Of a stretch of 16,901 nt of DNA, positions 1 through 10,100 are shown piece after piece. The notes under the pieces were generated by a model. That model searched no databases. It was not told the DNA's origin and saw only the letters and a list, made by a program, of their open reading frames with translations. The first letter of the stretch is position 1; each line of letters begins with the position of its first letter. The DNA comes from Ettlia oleoabundans (lineage: Eukaryota; Chlorophyta; Chlorophyceae; Chlamydomonadales), in NCBI GenBank assembly GCA_019693395.1, contig JAAMXP010003084.1, forward strand, positions 1 to 16,901. Direction: 5' to 3'. The position numbers and the translations under genes are program-made.

Positions 1-260
1 CGCGGGGGGGGGGCGCGCGCGCGCGCGCGCACACTGGCGCTTTATGACGGTTCTCCTCCCTGCTATACACTGCTTAGCCAGTGCTGCCAGCCTGCTGGCC
101 CCTTCTGGACCGTCCCAGTTGCCCCTTACATAAGTCTTGTTTTGGTGGCTTAAGGCTGCCAGCTCTCCAAGCTCCTGGCTCCATCAGCTTACTGGTTGAA
201 CCCTTGGTTGCATTCTGGTCTTAACTTGATCGTGTCATGTCGTAATGTTCTGCTCCGCAG
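1..260. other. Intron or upstream sequence of the plus-strand gene
   Basis: No exon could be supported here. The first ~30 bases are a G run followed by an alternating GC run. The rest has stops in all plus frames and reads like intron sequence leading to the acceptor at 259-260 (tgctccgcag). Confidence 0.5.
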
Positions 261-2708
261 CGCTGTTTGCGGGCGTGCAGAAGCTGGCAGACCAGATGCT
301 GACGCGACTGTCCGCGCACTTCTCGGTGCTGTGGTGAGATGGAGGGGCTGCCCTTCTTGCTGCCCCCCTTACTGCGCCTCTTGCTGCCCTTCTTGCTGCC
401 CCTCGTGTAGCCTGCCATGGTCGGCTGCCTCACCCTTCCGTCCCAGCCCGGCTGGCCTGCCTGCCTGCCTGCCTGCCTGCCCCTGCTAGCTGGCTCAGTA
501 ATTCGGTATGCTTGGGCTGCTTGAGGCGAGCAGCAACCTGGGTGGCACGTTGCATGTCTTCCTCGCCTGTCGCTAGCTGCTGCTAGAAAGCTTGCAATCA
601 AGCACATGCGACATTTCCACTGCATTCTGCCTCCAACCTTCCCTTCTGGAATCTGCATCTGTGTCTGCAGGGAGCGCCCTCCCAGCAACGAGCAGCAGCG
701 AGCAATGGCGGTGACCGCGCTGACCGCCATCGCCCACAAGGCGGCAGCGGTGTGTGCCTCTGCGGGTGCGCCCGAGAGCCCCAACATGCCCGTGCTGCTG
801 GCGCCACCGCCGCCACGTTGGGCACAGCGTGCACAGCATCCACAGCAGCAGGTGCAGCAGCAGCAGGGGGGGCGCGTGGCTGGCGGCGTGCTGGCAATCA
901 AGCGAGAAGAAGGAAAGGAGGAAAGCGAGGAAGAGGAGGAGGAGGAGGAGGAAGGTTCTGAAAGCTCTGGGAATGGCAATGGTGGCAAGCAGTATGTGCC
1001 GGCGTGGCATAGAAATAAATATGAGGAGGAGGAAGAAGGAGAAAATGAGTCCCATGAAGAAGAAGAAGAAGAAGTAAACGAACAGATGGAGGAGGAGGAG
1101 CAGCGGCAACAGCAGCAGTTTGGCTTCGGGCACCCTCTGGGCATGCCCATGCTGCCCGGTATGCCCGCTGTGCCCGCCATGGTCATGCCTGCTGAGCTGG
1201 CAGCTGAGCTGGCAGCTGCCCAGCAGCAGCAGCAGGCCACGCTTCAGATCATGGCTGCGGGCGGGGACCCTCTGGCTGCAGTAATGCTGCAGCAAATGAT
1301 GGCGGCAGCGGGCGCACACCATCAGCAGATGGCGGCGACTGCCGCCGCGCAGCAGGAAATGGGGGTGGCAATCCAGCAGCAGCAGCAAATGATGGTGGCG
1401 GCGGCGGCGGCCTTGGCGACGGACCTAACGGGGGCTGCAGGATTGGAGGGGCGACAAGCGGGTGCTGATGCTGCACGGGAAGAGGAGGAGGAGCAGCAGC
1501 AGTCGCAGGCGCAGGAGGAGATGCAGGAAGAAGAGGCGGAAGAGGAGGAGGAGGCACAGGCCCCTGTCTCCAGGTGCGGTGTGAAAGAGGGCGATGCTGA
1601 GATGGCAGAGGCGGCGGAGGAGGAAGCGGCTGCGGCAGCTGAGGGGGAGGATGAGCTGGCAGCTGATGTGGCAAAGGGGGGTGAAGCAGCTGCTAATGCG
1701 GAGGGGAAGGAGGAGGCGGCAGCTGCAGCGGCTGAGGGTTACGAGGAAATGGTAGCTGCAGCTGCTGAGGAAATGCAAGAACAGGCATTTGCGGTGGCCG
1801 GGGCAGGGGAGGAGGCTGCTGCCGATGCGGCTGCCGGGGCAGGGGAGGAGGCTGCTGCCGATGCGGCTGCCGGGGCAGGGGAGGCCGCTGCAGATGCCGC
1901 GGCAGCAGCGGTGGAGGATGGTGATGAGGAGATGGCGGCAATGGGAGAAGGAGAGGACGGCTGTGAAGAGGAAAATTTGATGGCAGAGGCGGCTGAAGGG
2001 GAGCAGGAGGCAGCTGCTGAAGCGGCGGAGGGTGCGGCGGCGGAGGCCGGCATTGAAGGCCCTCAGGTGGGACGTTTAGGGGGTTGAGTTCAACGCTAGA
2101 ACTGCAGCAGAAATTATGCAGTCTCAGCTGACTTGTGCACTCACTCAATGTTTTTGCTTGCTGTCACCTGTATCTGGCTGCAGGCCCAAACTCCAGAAGA
2201 GGAAAAAGCTGAAGAAGCTCCTGCTGCGCAGGACAGCAAGGAGAAGGGGGAGGAAGAGGAGCAGGACCTGCAGCAGCAGCAGCTAGATGATGCGGGGGCT
2301 GAGGCAGCAGAGGGGCAAGAAAATGAGCCTGCTGCAGCTGTTGACGGGCAGGCAGCGGGAGCTGGCACCAGCGATGGTGGGACTGCAGAGCGGCTGCCGC
2401 TCACTGAGCTGGCTCTCAGCAGGCGCAGCATGCACAGCAGCGGGGCAAGGCTCGACCGCCCCTCCAACAGTGCCAGCAACGGCGGCGGCGGCGGCAGCCA
2501 GCGGCGGATGGAGATGAGGGGCAGGCGGTGGCGTCAGGCGCCAGAGCAGCCAGCCATTGACTCCACCACCGGAGGAGCGGTAGTTGACTTGGTAGCTGCC
2601 ACATCAGCGGGGCTGGGAATAAAGAAAGAATCGGGGCTGCCAATGGCAGACGACTGCGGGGTGATTGACCTTACAGCAGACTCCCAGCCACAGGGCCCCT
2701 TGCTGTGA
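261..2708 (+). CDS. 3' part of a gene for an acidic, Ala/Gln/Glu-rich protein with C-terminal SIM-like motifs
   Basis: Three exons fit together: 261-333 (enters with two bases of a split codon), 671-2066 and 2184-2708 (TGA at 2706-2708). The donors are gtgagat and gtgggac; both acceptors end in ctgcag. The Trp codon split across the first intron and the phase 0 second junction keep one frame, giving 663 complete codons in the window. The gene starts further left; the ATG at 606 lies in an intron and is not the start. Counting from the Leu codon at 263, residues 1-60 look alpha-helical (LFAGVQKLADQMLTRLSAHF, then ERPPSNEQQ and an Ala-rich helix). Residues ~60-630 are disordered: Gln runs, long Glu runs, a Met/Pro/Gly patch and Ala/Glu repeats. 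The C-terminus holds VVDLV (2580-2594) and VIDLTADS (from 2661), which resemble SUMO-interaction motifs. IKRE (897-908) and IKKE (2619-2630) fit the SUMO-acceptor pattern psi-K-x-E. I do not recognise the family. A nuclear scaffold or a SUMO-pathway protein is possible, but that is inference. Confidence 0.72.
1797..1896 (+). repeat. 36-bp in-frame minisatellite, about 2.8 copies
   Basis: Two perfect 36-bp copies (1797-1832 and 1833-1868) and a third shortened, diverged copy (from 1869) begin gccggggcaggggagg. Each encodes a 12-residue unit of the type AGAGEEAAADAA. The length is a multiple of three, so copy number can vary without breaking the frame. Confidence 0.9.
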
Positions 2709-2886
2709 ATGCTGGGAGGGAAACATGTTGGGTGCAGCAACAGCCCATGCCACAATGGTGTGGCTTTATTGCTACTTGCTTCTATTGAGCGGAAAGTTTG
2801 ACCACCTGCTGACAACCTTGCGCGCTTCTTTGTGTGGTGTTCCAGCTTCTTACGGCCAAGTGAGTGGCGACAAGGCCCTTTGTTCC

Positions 2887-2891
2887 TGTAA
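2887..2891 (+). terminator. Probable poly(A) signal (TGTAA) of the plus-strand gene
   Basis: TGTAA lies about 180 bases past the TGA at 2708. TGTAA is the usual poly(A) signal in chlorophyte green algae. The 3' UTR would be ~2709-2905. Confidence 0.55.
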
Positions 2892-3105
2892 CCGTTTTTG
2901 TGCGCCAGATCCAGAGGAACATCACACCAGCCCATTGCAGGCAGTCGGTCAATTGGCCAGCAACCAACCGCTGTCACTCCTTCGTTGATCAGACGTCACC
3001 AATGGAAAGGTCATGCGCTCCACTTTTTTGCCGGATGCCAGGTCGCGCTGAGTTGGCTTTGGTTGCTGTGCAGCCAAAAACTGTGTGTTGTTCCGTCAAG
3101 TGCTG

Positions 3106-3110
3106 TTACA
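3106..3110 (-). terminator. Probable poly(A) signal (TGTAA) of the cyclin B gene
   Basis: TTACA on the plus strand is TGTAA on the cyclin strand, ~515 bases after the cyclin stop. No closer copy was seen between 3111 and 3624. With the signal at 2887 it leaves the two convergent transcripts about 200 bases apart. Confidence 0.5.
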
Positions 3111-3624
3111 CCAGCTTGGGTGTCAGGTAGGGGCCAGGCGCCTTCGACGCGGCGTCAAAACCAGTCTGGTCCCCAGCTGGGGGAATAAAGAGGAGGGAGG
3201 GGAGGGCAATCGCTGCCGAAGGGGAGCGCATTTGCTGCGCAGTCAACACAGCAGAGAAAGAATAGCTGTGGGAGGGAGAACAATGGGAAAAACTGGGCCA
3301 GGGAGGGAACAAGGCCTGGGAAGAATTGGGTCAGGGGAGGATAAGATACAGAGTGGGTGAATTTGTTAGCTACTGCAATTTCCTAAATATACCTTTCTGG
3401 CTGGCTACAGCGGTCTGCGGTCAATCCTGCCTAAGGGGAGGCGCGTGAGTGGCGTGCTGAACGCAACGCCTCCGGGAGTGAGCTGGTACAATCTTTCAAC
3501 TGTGGGGGCAATCCGGGGATTCCTCTCTGGCCTCTGCTCCTATCATAGCTGGGATGCTGTGACAGGTGGCAGAGGCCGCACTGGCCAGCCACATGGCCAG
3601 GCTGGCAGGCCTACGCCTAGCCGT

Positions 3625-6531
3625 CTACTGCGGCGCCAGCAGCACAGCGGGTGCTTCGTAGTGGAGGGCCACCTTGTTCAGCTTCTCGCTCGAGTACTGC
3701 ACGGCAGGCAGGGGCAACCAGCCGCCGTGAGGCAACCGCAAGCAGCTGGGGCATCAAAAGCTATAGGTGAAGCCCGGCACAAGCTCAAGCAGTGAAAGCA
3801 GCACCTGATGGGCGCTCACACAGCCGCTTTAATGTGCATGCAAGAAATTTAAGCTGCCGCCTACCCTACAGCAGCAGTGCCCGCTCACCTTCTTGTACAC
3901 GGCCACCAGTGAGGAGTTGGGGGCCTTGCGCCACAAGGTGGCCAGGTGCTGAGCGCAGTCCTTGATGCTCTCCAACGTGTATCCCGAGTGGCGGGCCAGG
4001 GTGGTGGAGAAGGGATGGGGAGTGCCTACGGCCAGCTGTGCTGCGTACACCGATGCCGCTGCCAGCATGGAATATGGGAACTGCAAGGCGGCATGTAACG
4101 GCTGGAGTTGTCAGAGAGCCTGTTGTTGAGCGTTCGGCATTAATGACATGTTGCGCAGGTGCTGATGTCCTGTACCCTCTACGAGACACACTTGCAACTG
4201 TGCTTAGGTGCCCTCTGCCAAGCTGCGGTTTCTTCGCTCACCCTCAGCGCCGTGTAATCCACCAGCGACAGCTCCACCAGGTAGGTGGCCAGCTGAACCA
4301 CCTCCCTGCAGGCAGGGCCAACAAGCCGCAGAGGGACACACCGTGGTTAGCACACCTGTGACTTAATCAGCACGCTTGTCCAGGGTTACCACACTGGCTG
4401 CTGCCTTTTCCAGCAGAGCTGCCAACTGTCGGGGCATCAACCTGCCGCCACAGCATGAGCGGTGCAAGAAGCCTCCTCCCAGCCTCACTTGTCAGCGGTC
4501 GTCACATTCGCCGCCTTGAAGTTGCGCCCCAAGAAGTTGTACATGCCTGCAGGAAGGGAGGCAGGAGGGCAGCAGGGACAGGTTCGCAGGATAGCAAGAG
4601 ATGACCGAAAGCAGACATGAGCAATTGCTGGCAAGCCATTGCAGTGTGTATTGCTACACCACCCTGCTGCCCCCTCAGCATTCCCCTGCGCTGTCGCAAC
4701 TCACTTGGCACAGTGAGGTTGAAGCGCAGCGAGTTGAGCATGATCTTCTCCATGTTGAGGATCTGGTCCCGCGTGTAGGCGCGGTCTGAGATGTAGACAA
4801 AGTCACGCACCTGCAGTCAGACAGCATGTCCATACTCACCAACAGTTGGTGTGTGCTTGCGGACAGTTGGCGCAGATTAAACGAAGTTGTAAACATGGAG
4901 TGGGCATGCCATTCTAGCGCTTGTACCGTGCCGCGGGCGGCTTCCGAGCGCCCTTACCTCGGGAGCCCAAATCTCCTCGTACTTGCTGGCAATCAGCATG
5001 GCCGTCACGCCCACCAGCTGCAGGTGCTTGCGCGTCACCTGCTTCAGCTCCAGGAAGCGGTCGATGAGGTTGACCGTCAGGTACAGCGTCTCGGGCATCA
5101 GCTGCAGAAAGGAGCGGGAGAGCGGCAGCACGCAACAAGCAACCGAGCTTGGGTGGGCCAACAAGCAGAGGATTTATGCATAGCACGCTGCCATGTCATG
5201 CTTGGTGGGCACAGATGGCAGGCCGGAACCCAGTCTACATACAAAGCTGGGCAGCCAGAGCAAGGGGCACGCATCAGGGTGCAAGCTGTGGGTATGAGGC
5301 ACACCCACCTTGAACTTCAGGTGCACGTCCACCAGCCAGTCAATAAGAATAGAGCGCATCTTGTCATTGATGTCACTCTGCAGGTAACCACCAAGAAAGC
5401 AAAGGCAGCAGGCACAGTAAGACATGATGCCGTTGATGCCGCTTCAGCGGAAGCCCGTCGTTGACTTGACCTCTGCGCACCACCCACGGCACAGGCAACT
5501 GGGGCCTGTCGTGTCGCCCAGCACCCACCTGGCGGGACATGTAGTCGGGAGCGATGCGCAGCTGCGGCTCTATGCGCTTGTAGTAGGAGTAGATGTCGGC
5601 CACAAAGTCGGTGGCATTGAGCGGGTCGGCTGCGTCCGCAGAGTCGATGTCGGGCAGAAGGGAGGAGGCTGCCGCCTTGGCCTTGGTTGCTACCTTACCG
5701 CTGCTCATGGCAGCCTCGCTGCGTGCCTGCAGCAGCTGGGACATGCTGCGGCCTGCCGCTGCCGGCTTCTTCTCGGCTGCTGCAGATGCAGCTGCCGCGC
5801 CCGCTGCTGCCTGGCTGACCACCGGCATGTTGGTATCGCGGGGGCGCAGCCCGCCGTTGCGTGGCTTGGCCGCGCCATAGCTACCGGGGTTGGCAGCCTG
5901 CATTGGATGGCAGGGCAGCAGGATTGTTGTGGCAAAGCCAGTGGGCAATGAATGACAAGCACCCAGGGTGGCTCTGCCATCACCACATTTCAAGAACCCA
6001 ATCACAGCCGACGCGCACCTGGGCATTGCCCGTGCCGGACGCGGCCAACTCTGCCGCAGCGCGCCGGGTCAGCACGCCAGACCGCTGCAGAGGGCAAGGA
6101 AGGGCACGAGGACGGGAGAGGCTGTTCGGGGCGGGCTGCCTTCAGCTGCGCAGGTCTGCGAACAGCTGCGCCTGGCCCACTGGCGGCCTCTGTGAGCTCA
6201 CAATATGAAATTGAAGCGACTCAGGGGCGCCAGCAGCCCTGGCCCACCTGCTTGGCAGCACCCTCTTTCGGGGCCTGGAGAGAGGCCTTGGCGTTGAAGG
6301 GCGCCACCAGATTCCCGATGTCGCCCAGGGCCCTGTAACAGAAGAGGCGCGGGGCGTCAAACGGAGAGGCTCGGCCGGCTGTTGGCCGATCCCATTCGCT
6401 TCCAACGGCCCGCAGCCGCCCGCTTACCTGCGGCTGCCGCCCGCCGCAACACCCTTGCCCGCTTGGCCAGCCTTAGCCGCCGCGGCAGCCGGCAGCTGGC
6501 CGTTCTCCGGTCCCTGCACAACCTGCTCCAT
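3625..6531 (-). CDS. CYCB1: B-type mitotic cyclin (CYCB1-like), complete, 11 exons, 442 aa
   Basis: Regulatory subunit of the mitotic cyclin-dependent kinase, acting in the nucleus and on the spindle at G2/M. Exons in coding order: 6531-6428, 6332-6248, 6084-6019, 5897-5529, 5377-5309, 5101-4958, 4810-4705, 4546-4489, 4305-4242, 4080-3889, 3696-3625 (TAG). They sum to 1329 bases with consistent phases and GT-AG borders. The ATG at 6531 opens [11 protein letters not shown]. Residues 34-42 are RRALGDIGN, a perfect destruction box (RxxLxxIxN) for ubiquitination by the anaphase-promoting complex. The first cyclin fold covers ~176-310: [16 protein letters not shown], then [16 protein letters not shown] (215-230) with the MRxIL hydrophobic patch and the HxKF feature of plant B cyclins. 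K271 (IASKYEE) and E300 (NMEKIML) are spaced 29 apart, like the CDK-contacting Lys and Glu of cyclin A. The second fold covers ~315-425 ([29 protein letters not shown]). Length and order are normal; nothing is missing. The symbol rests on family features, not a database match. Confidence 0.95.
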
Positions 6532-7174
6532 CGTTTGTCTGCTGCGGAGCGGAACAACAACAAACTACAACTAAAATGGTGAGCTTCCTTATGAAAAGCT
6601 GACCAGTTCAACAGGGCCAGGCCTAAAAGCTTGGCTGACCTGTGGGCGCAGCACACAGCGTGCCGCCATCTGCGCTCTTCTCATTTCGCCTCAGCCCGTG
6701 GCGTTCCCGCTACCCCATGCGGCCACAAGCGTTATGCGATGTAGTTGGGCCGCGGTCAGAGTGTGCTGCCGGCATTGCTGAGCAGGCCATTCCCTTCCAT
6801 TGGCACCGCCTTGCCCAGCTGCCAGGCGACAGCAGGCAGCGACAGCCGTCTCCAGATGCCTTGCTACAGCGACAGCATTTTTGATGTATGGCAAGACTTA
6901 CAGGGGATCTGCTGCCCAGCAGGCAATAAAAAGCTGGGCTACAATTTGCTTCGCCTGGAAAAAGTTGCAGTGGTCAACTTTGCCACTGCATTGAACGTTT
7001 CCCCGTATCGTATTCACCGAAGCCACACCAACTATCCACCACGACCAACTGCCCTGCCGCTACTGCTTTTGAGCCATGGGTGCTGCAGACAAGCTTACAA
7101 ATCTGTCATAACAGCGGACATAACCTGCCGTAAGTAAAGCAGAAATTTTATGGTAAACATACGTCGGGGTCCTC
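6532..7174. other. Gap holding the kinesin-ADD 3' UTR and the cyclin B 5' region
   Basis: Minus-strand transcription enters from the right as the 3' UTR of the kinesin-ADD gene. The cyclin B promoter and 5' UTR must lie to the left, ahead of the ATG at 6531. No convincing coding exon, TATA box or tRNA was seen. Confidence 0.5.
7095..7099 (-). terminator. Possible poly(A) signal (TGTAA) of the kinesin-ADD gene
   Basis: TTACA on the plus strand reads TGTAA on the coding strand, ~75 bases after the TAA at 7175-7177. Alternatives are the TGTAA overlapping the stop (7175-7179) and one at 6898-6902. Confidence 0.45.
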
Positions 7175-10100
7175 TTACAAGTGCAGCAAATCTTTGAGCT
7201 GTGAGCTCAGGCTGGGCTGGCTCTGCAGGCCCCGGCTGCTGCCATTCCCAGCCACGGCAACACTCTTGCCGGGGCCCCCTTGCTGGCGCCGCTGCCCTTG
7301 CTGGAGCTGCATGCGCTGCCGCTGCTGCACGGGACGCTCCCCATCCGTACCAGGAGAGCTCACCAAGTCCCCAGTAGCCAGCAAGCGGTTCCTCTTGCGG
7401 GCCGGCACAGCAGGCGGCTTGGCCTGCAATGCCGATGCCGCGCTGGCTCCAGCATTGCCACCCACCGCCTGTGTGTTGCCCATAGCCTTGCGCCTGCGAG
7501 GAGGCTGCGAGCCACCCCGCTGCTTTGCTGCAGTGGCAGCTGCACGCGTGGCCGGCTGGCGCTGCACAGGATCGGGACGCCGGGGAGGAAGCGGTGTCTC
7601 TTTCTCGTCCTCACTGCTACTGCTGCTGCTGCTGGCCTCTTCCACCGCTTCGTCGCTGCTGCTGTCAGCCAGATCGACAACAAAGTCGTCACCTGGCAAC
7701 TCAGCCTGCTGCAATGACCCTACAGCTCGCCGCATCCGTCCATCCAGCCGCTCCCGAGCCACCCCTGCCACCTGACATGCCGCCTGCGTCGCCGTGGCCC
7801 CACGGCCATGGCTGCCATCACCTCCGCTGATGCCACTCGCCTTGCTGCCACTTGCCGCCCCCCCACGTCTGCGCCCCAGCCCGCTGACAAGGTTGCTGCC
7901 GGGTGGGTCCCTGTGGGGTGCATAGAGCAGTTGCAGGCGCGGCTCTGGGCGGCACAGCAGGCAGGTAAACTGGGCATCCTCCGCTGTTGCTGGCGCCAGG
8001 TCATCATTGGTAAAGCGCCACAGGCAGCTGCAGCAGCATGCGTAGGACAGGCAAAACGGGCAAGGTTCAAAAACAACTAGGTATGTTTTATCAAATAGTT
8101 CTAATATCAGGTGCGCAATGCGCGACTGGTGGCCGGTTGTTGCGCCCAGACGGGCTGGCCGACTGCAGGTGAGGTGCCAAAGGGTTGCAGCACAACACAT
8201 TCTGGCATGCTGTGGCACCGGAACCTCCACCAGCAGGGAGGTACTACAGCAGGATCATTCCAACCACACCAAACCGCCGCTCACAGTGAGAGCCGGTGCT
8301 GCCCCTTGCGCGAAAGCTGTGGCTGTGGCGCACGCACCCGGTGCAGAAGCCGCACAGCTTGCAGGAGGAGCACATGACGAGCTCAGTGGTGTTGCCCACA
8401 CCTGCAGGGGAAGAGCCAGGTTCACAGCCCACAACCACAGATTCACCACAAGGTAGACAGTAACTCTAGCCATGTCCAAGAGAGCATGCACAAATGGGCA
8501 GGCACTTCAATGGTGGCAGGTGGCCCAAGCACGGCCTGTCATGCGCACAAGTGGATGTTTTAAGGAATGTTGTTCTGCAAGAACAATACACCAGTCGTAC
8601 TTCAAGTCCAGCGGCACTCACCAGCCCAGACTGATATCCCCAGCACCCACCTGCCCCTCCACACATGAGGCACCACAGGTAGCCGGGGTCAGAAGGCTCC
8701 TCAGACACCCAGCTCTCGCCCCTGCAGACAGCAGGCAGCACAGTAACAGACTTTCAGACAAAGGGTCACAAGAACCCTTAGACAAACGACAGTCTGGAGA
8801 GCATGCAGCACACACTGGCTACAAGCGATAGCTCTCTTGTGAGGGCAATTGGACAGCTGGCAAGAAGGGTGATGTGGCATGGTACAAGAGTTGCAGCAGG
8901 ATTTGCACAGACAGGGGCAACTCCGCGGTCACACCAGCAGCACCAACATACCTCCCACAACCACCACCAGCACCAGCACTTGCGACCATTGTGGCATGCA
9001 GTGCCAGCAGCACAACGTGCAAAAGCAAGACATGCAGGACTACCCAAGCAGGAAAACTCACGTGCGCCATATGTCTGGCTCCAGCGCCTCGTGGCAGTCC
9101 TGGCACAGTTGCAGGTCCAACAGTGCGGCCTCGGGGTGGCGGCAGCCTGGGTCGGGCTCGGCCCTACCAGACAGGGGAGACACAACCAAGGTGTGCCAAC
9201 ATATTGAGACAAGAAGGGGCATTGACTGGATGGGAAAACACAGGCAGCAGATGCGGAAACTAAGTCGGGATGGCGATGTGCACAACGTGGGTGCTCACCC
9301 AGGGGGCATGTGGTCGATGCAGGCACAACAACGAATACCACGTATGTTTCGCCAATCATGCAAGGGTTGATGACAGCAGCAACAAAAATGCAAGGATCGG
9401 TGACGGCAGCAATTGGAACTTCAAACAGCAGCAGAAGACCGACAAGCGCTCACCGGCAGCAGAAGTGGCAGCGCCCAGGCAGCAAGGTGCGCCGGGACAG
9501 CCAGCGCTCCAAGGTGACACCAGACAGCTGGCTAGGTCCAGGTGCCTTGAGCAGCACGTGCCGCTGCCAGGGCTCACCAGCAGGCAGCACCTGCACCAAC
9601 AGTGGTGGTTCCTATTGAGACGGTGGTAGCTGTTGTTGTCGGGATTGGCATGATAGAGGGGTCAACGGTTTGAAACTCATCGCTGGTGGTTTGCTGTGGG
9701 GTGGGATGCAACGCCAGACGCTTAGCCTGCCGAACGGAAACGGCCATGCGCAGTGAGAACACTTCAAGAAACCGACAAAAACTTCCCACACTGTTGTGGA
9801 AACCCTTCACAGCAACATTACTGCAGGTTCTTTGAACGGAACCCCAGCATTGCCCACCAGCGCCATGGGCCCTATTTGGCAGGCAGCAACCCCTGCTCAC
9901 CTTGCGCAACGCTTGCAGAGGATCCACGACCGCCTCGCTGCCAGGCAGAGAAAAGGTGCCATCCGCTGGGCAGTAATCCAGCTCTTGTAAGCTCGTGTGC
10001 GACCCGGCGGTGCTAGCACCCCTGCCCTTACGACTGGGACCAGCAGCAGGCACCAATACTGCGATGCAGGGACCCGGAAGCAGTACTGGCCCCTCCTGCT

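Larger units (their letters stand above)
2709..3624. other. Convergent 3' UTRs and intergenic space
   Basis: The left part is the 3' UTR of the plus-strand gene. The right part, down to about 3090, is the 3' UTR of the minus-strand cyclin. Short ORFs here have no codon bias or recognisable motif. From ~3170 to 3360 the plus strand carries many G runs. Confidence 0.6.

Noticed and set aside
606..671. ATG at 606 as the start of the plus-strand protein
   Set aside because: The stretch 606-670 reads as intron ending in a gtctgcag acceptor at 670. An upstream exon at 261-333 joins in the right phase.
221..1388. Long minus-strand ORFs of 339 and 271 codons
   Set aside because: They are the antisense of the Glu/Gln/Ala repeat exon, so they consist of Ser, Leu and Cys runs, and they cross clear intron sequence. 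The plus-strand frame is supported by splice phase.
6333..6427. AACGG (mitosis-specific activator core) near 6358 as a cyclin B promoter element
   Set aside because: It lies in the first intron, has only the five-base core, and such cores occur by chance. No copy in good context was seen upstream of the ATG.
9296..9360. Extra Cys-rich exon reading RCCACIDHMPPG before a good gtgagc donor, between the first two ADD exons
   Set aside because: No AG acceptor lies within the ~100 bases before it. Exons 9590-9454 and 9163-9062 already join in phase and give ATRX-like spacing of the first four Cys.
7952..9470. KIF4-type Cys-rich (iron-sulphur) chromokinesin tail
   Set aside because: The order and spacing of CxxC pairs, CRHP and CRPEP fit ADD, not the short dense Cys cluster of KIF4.
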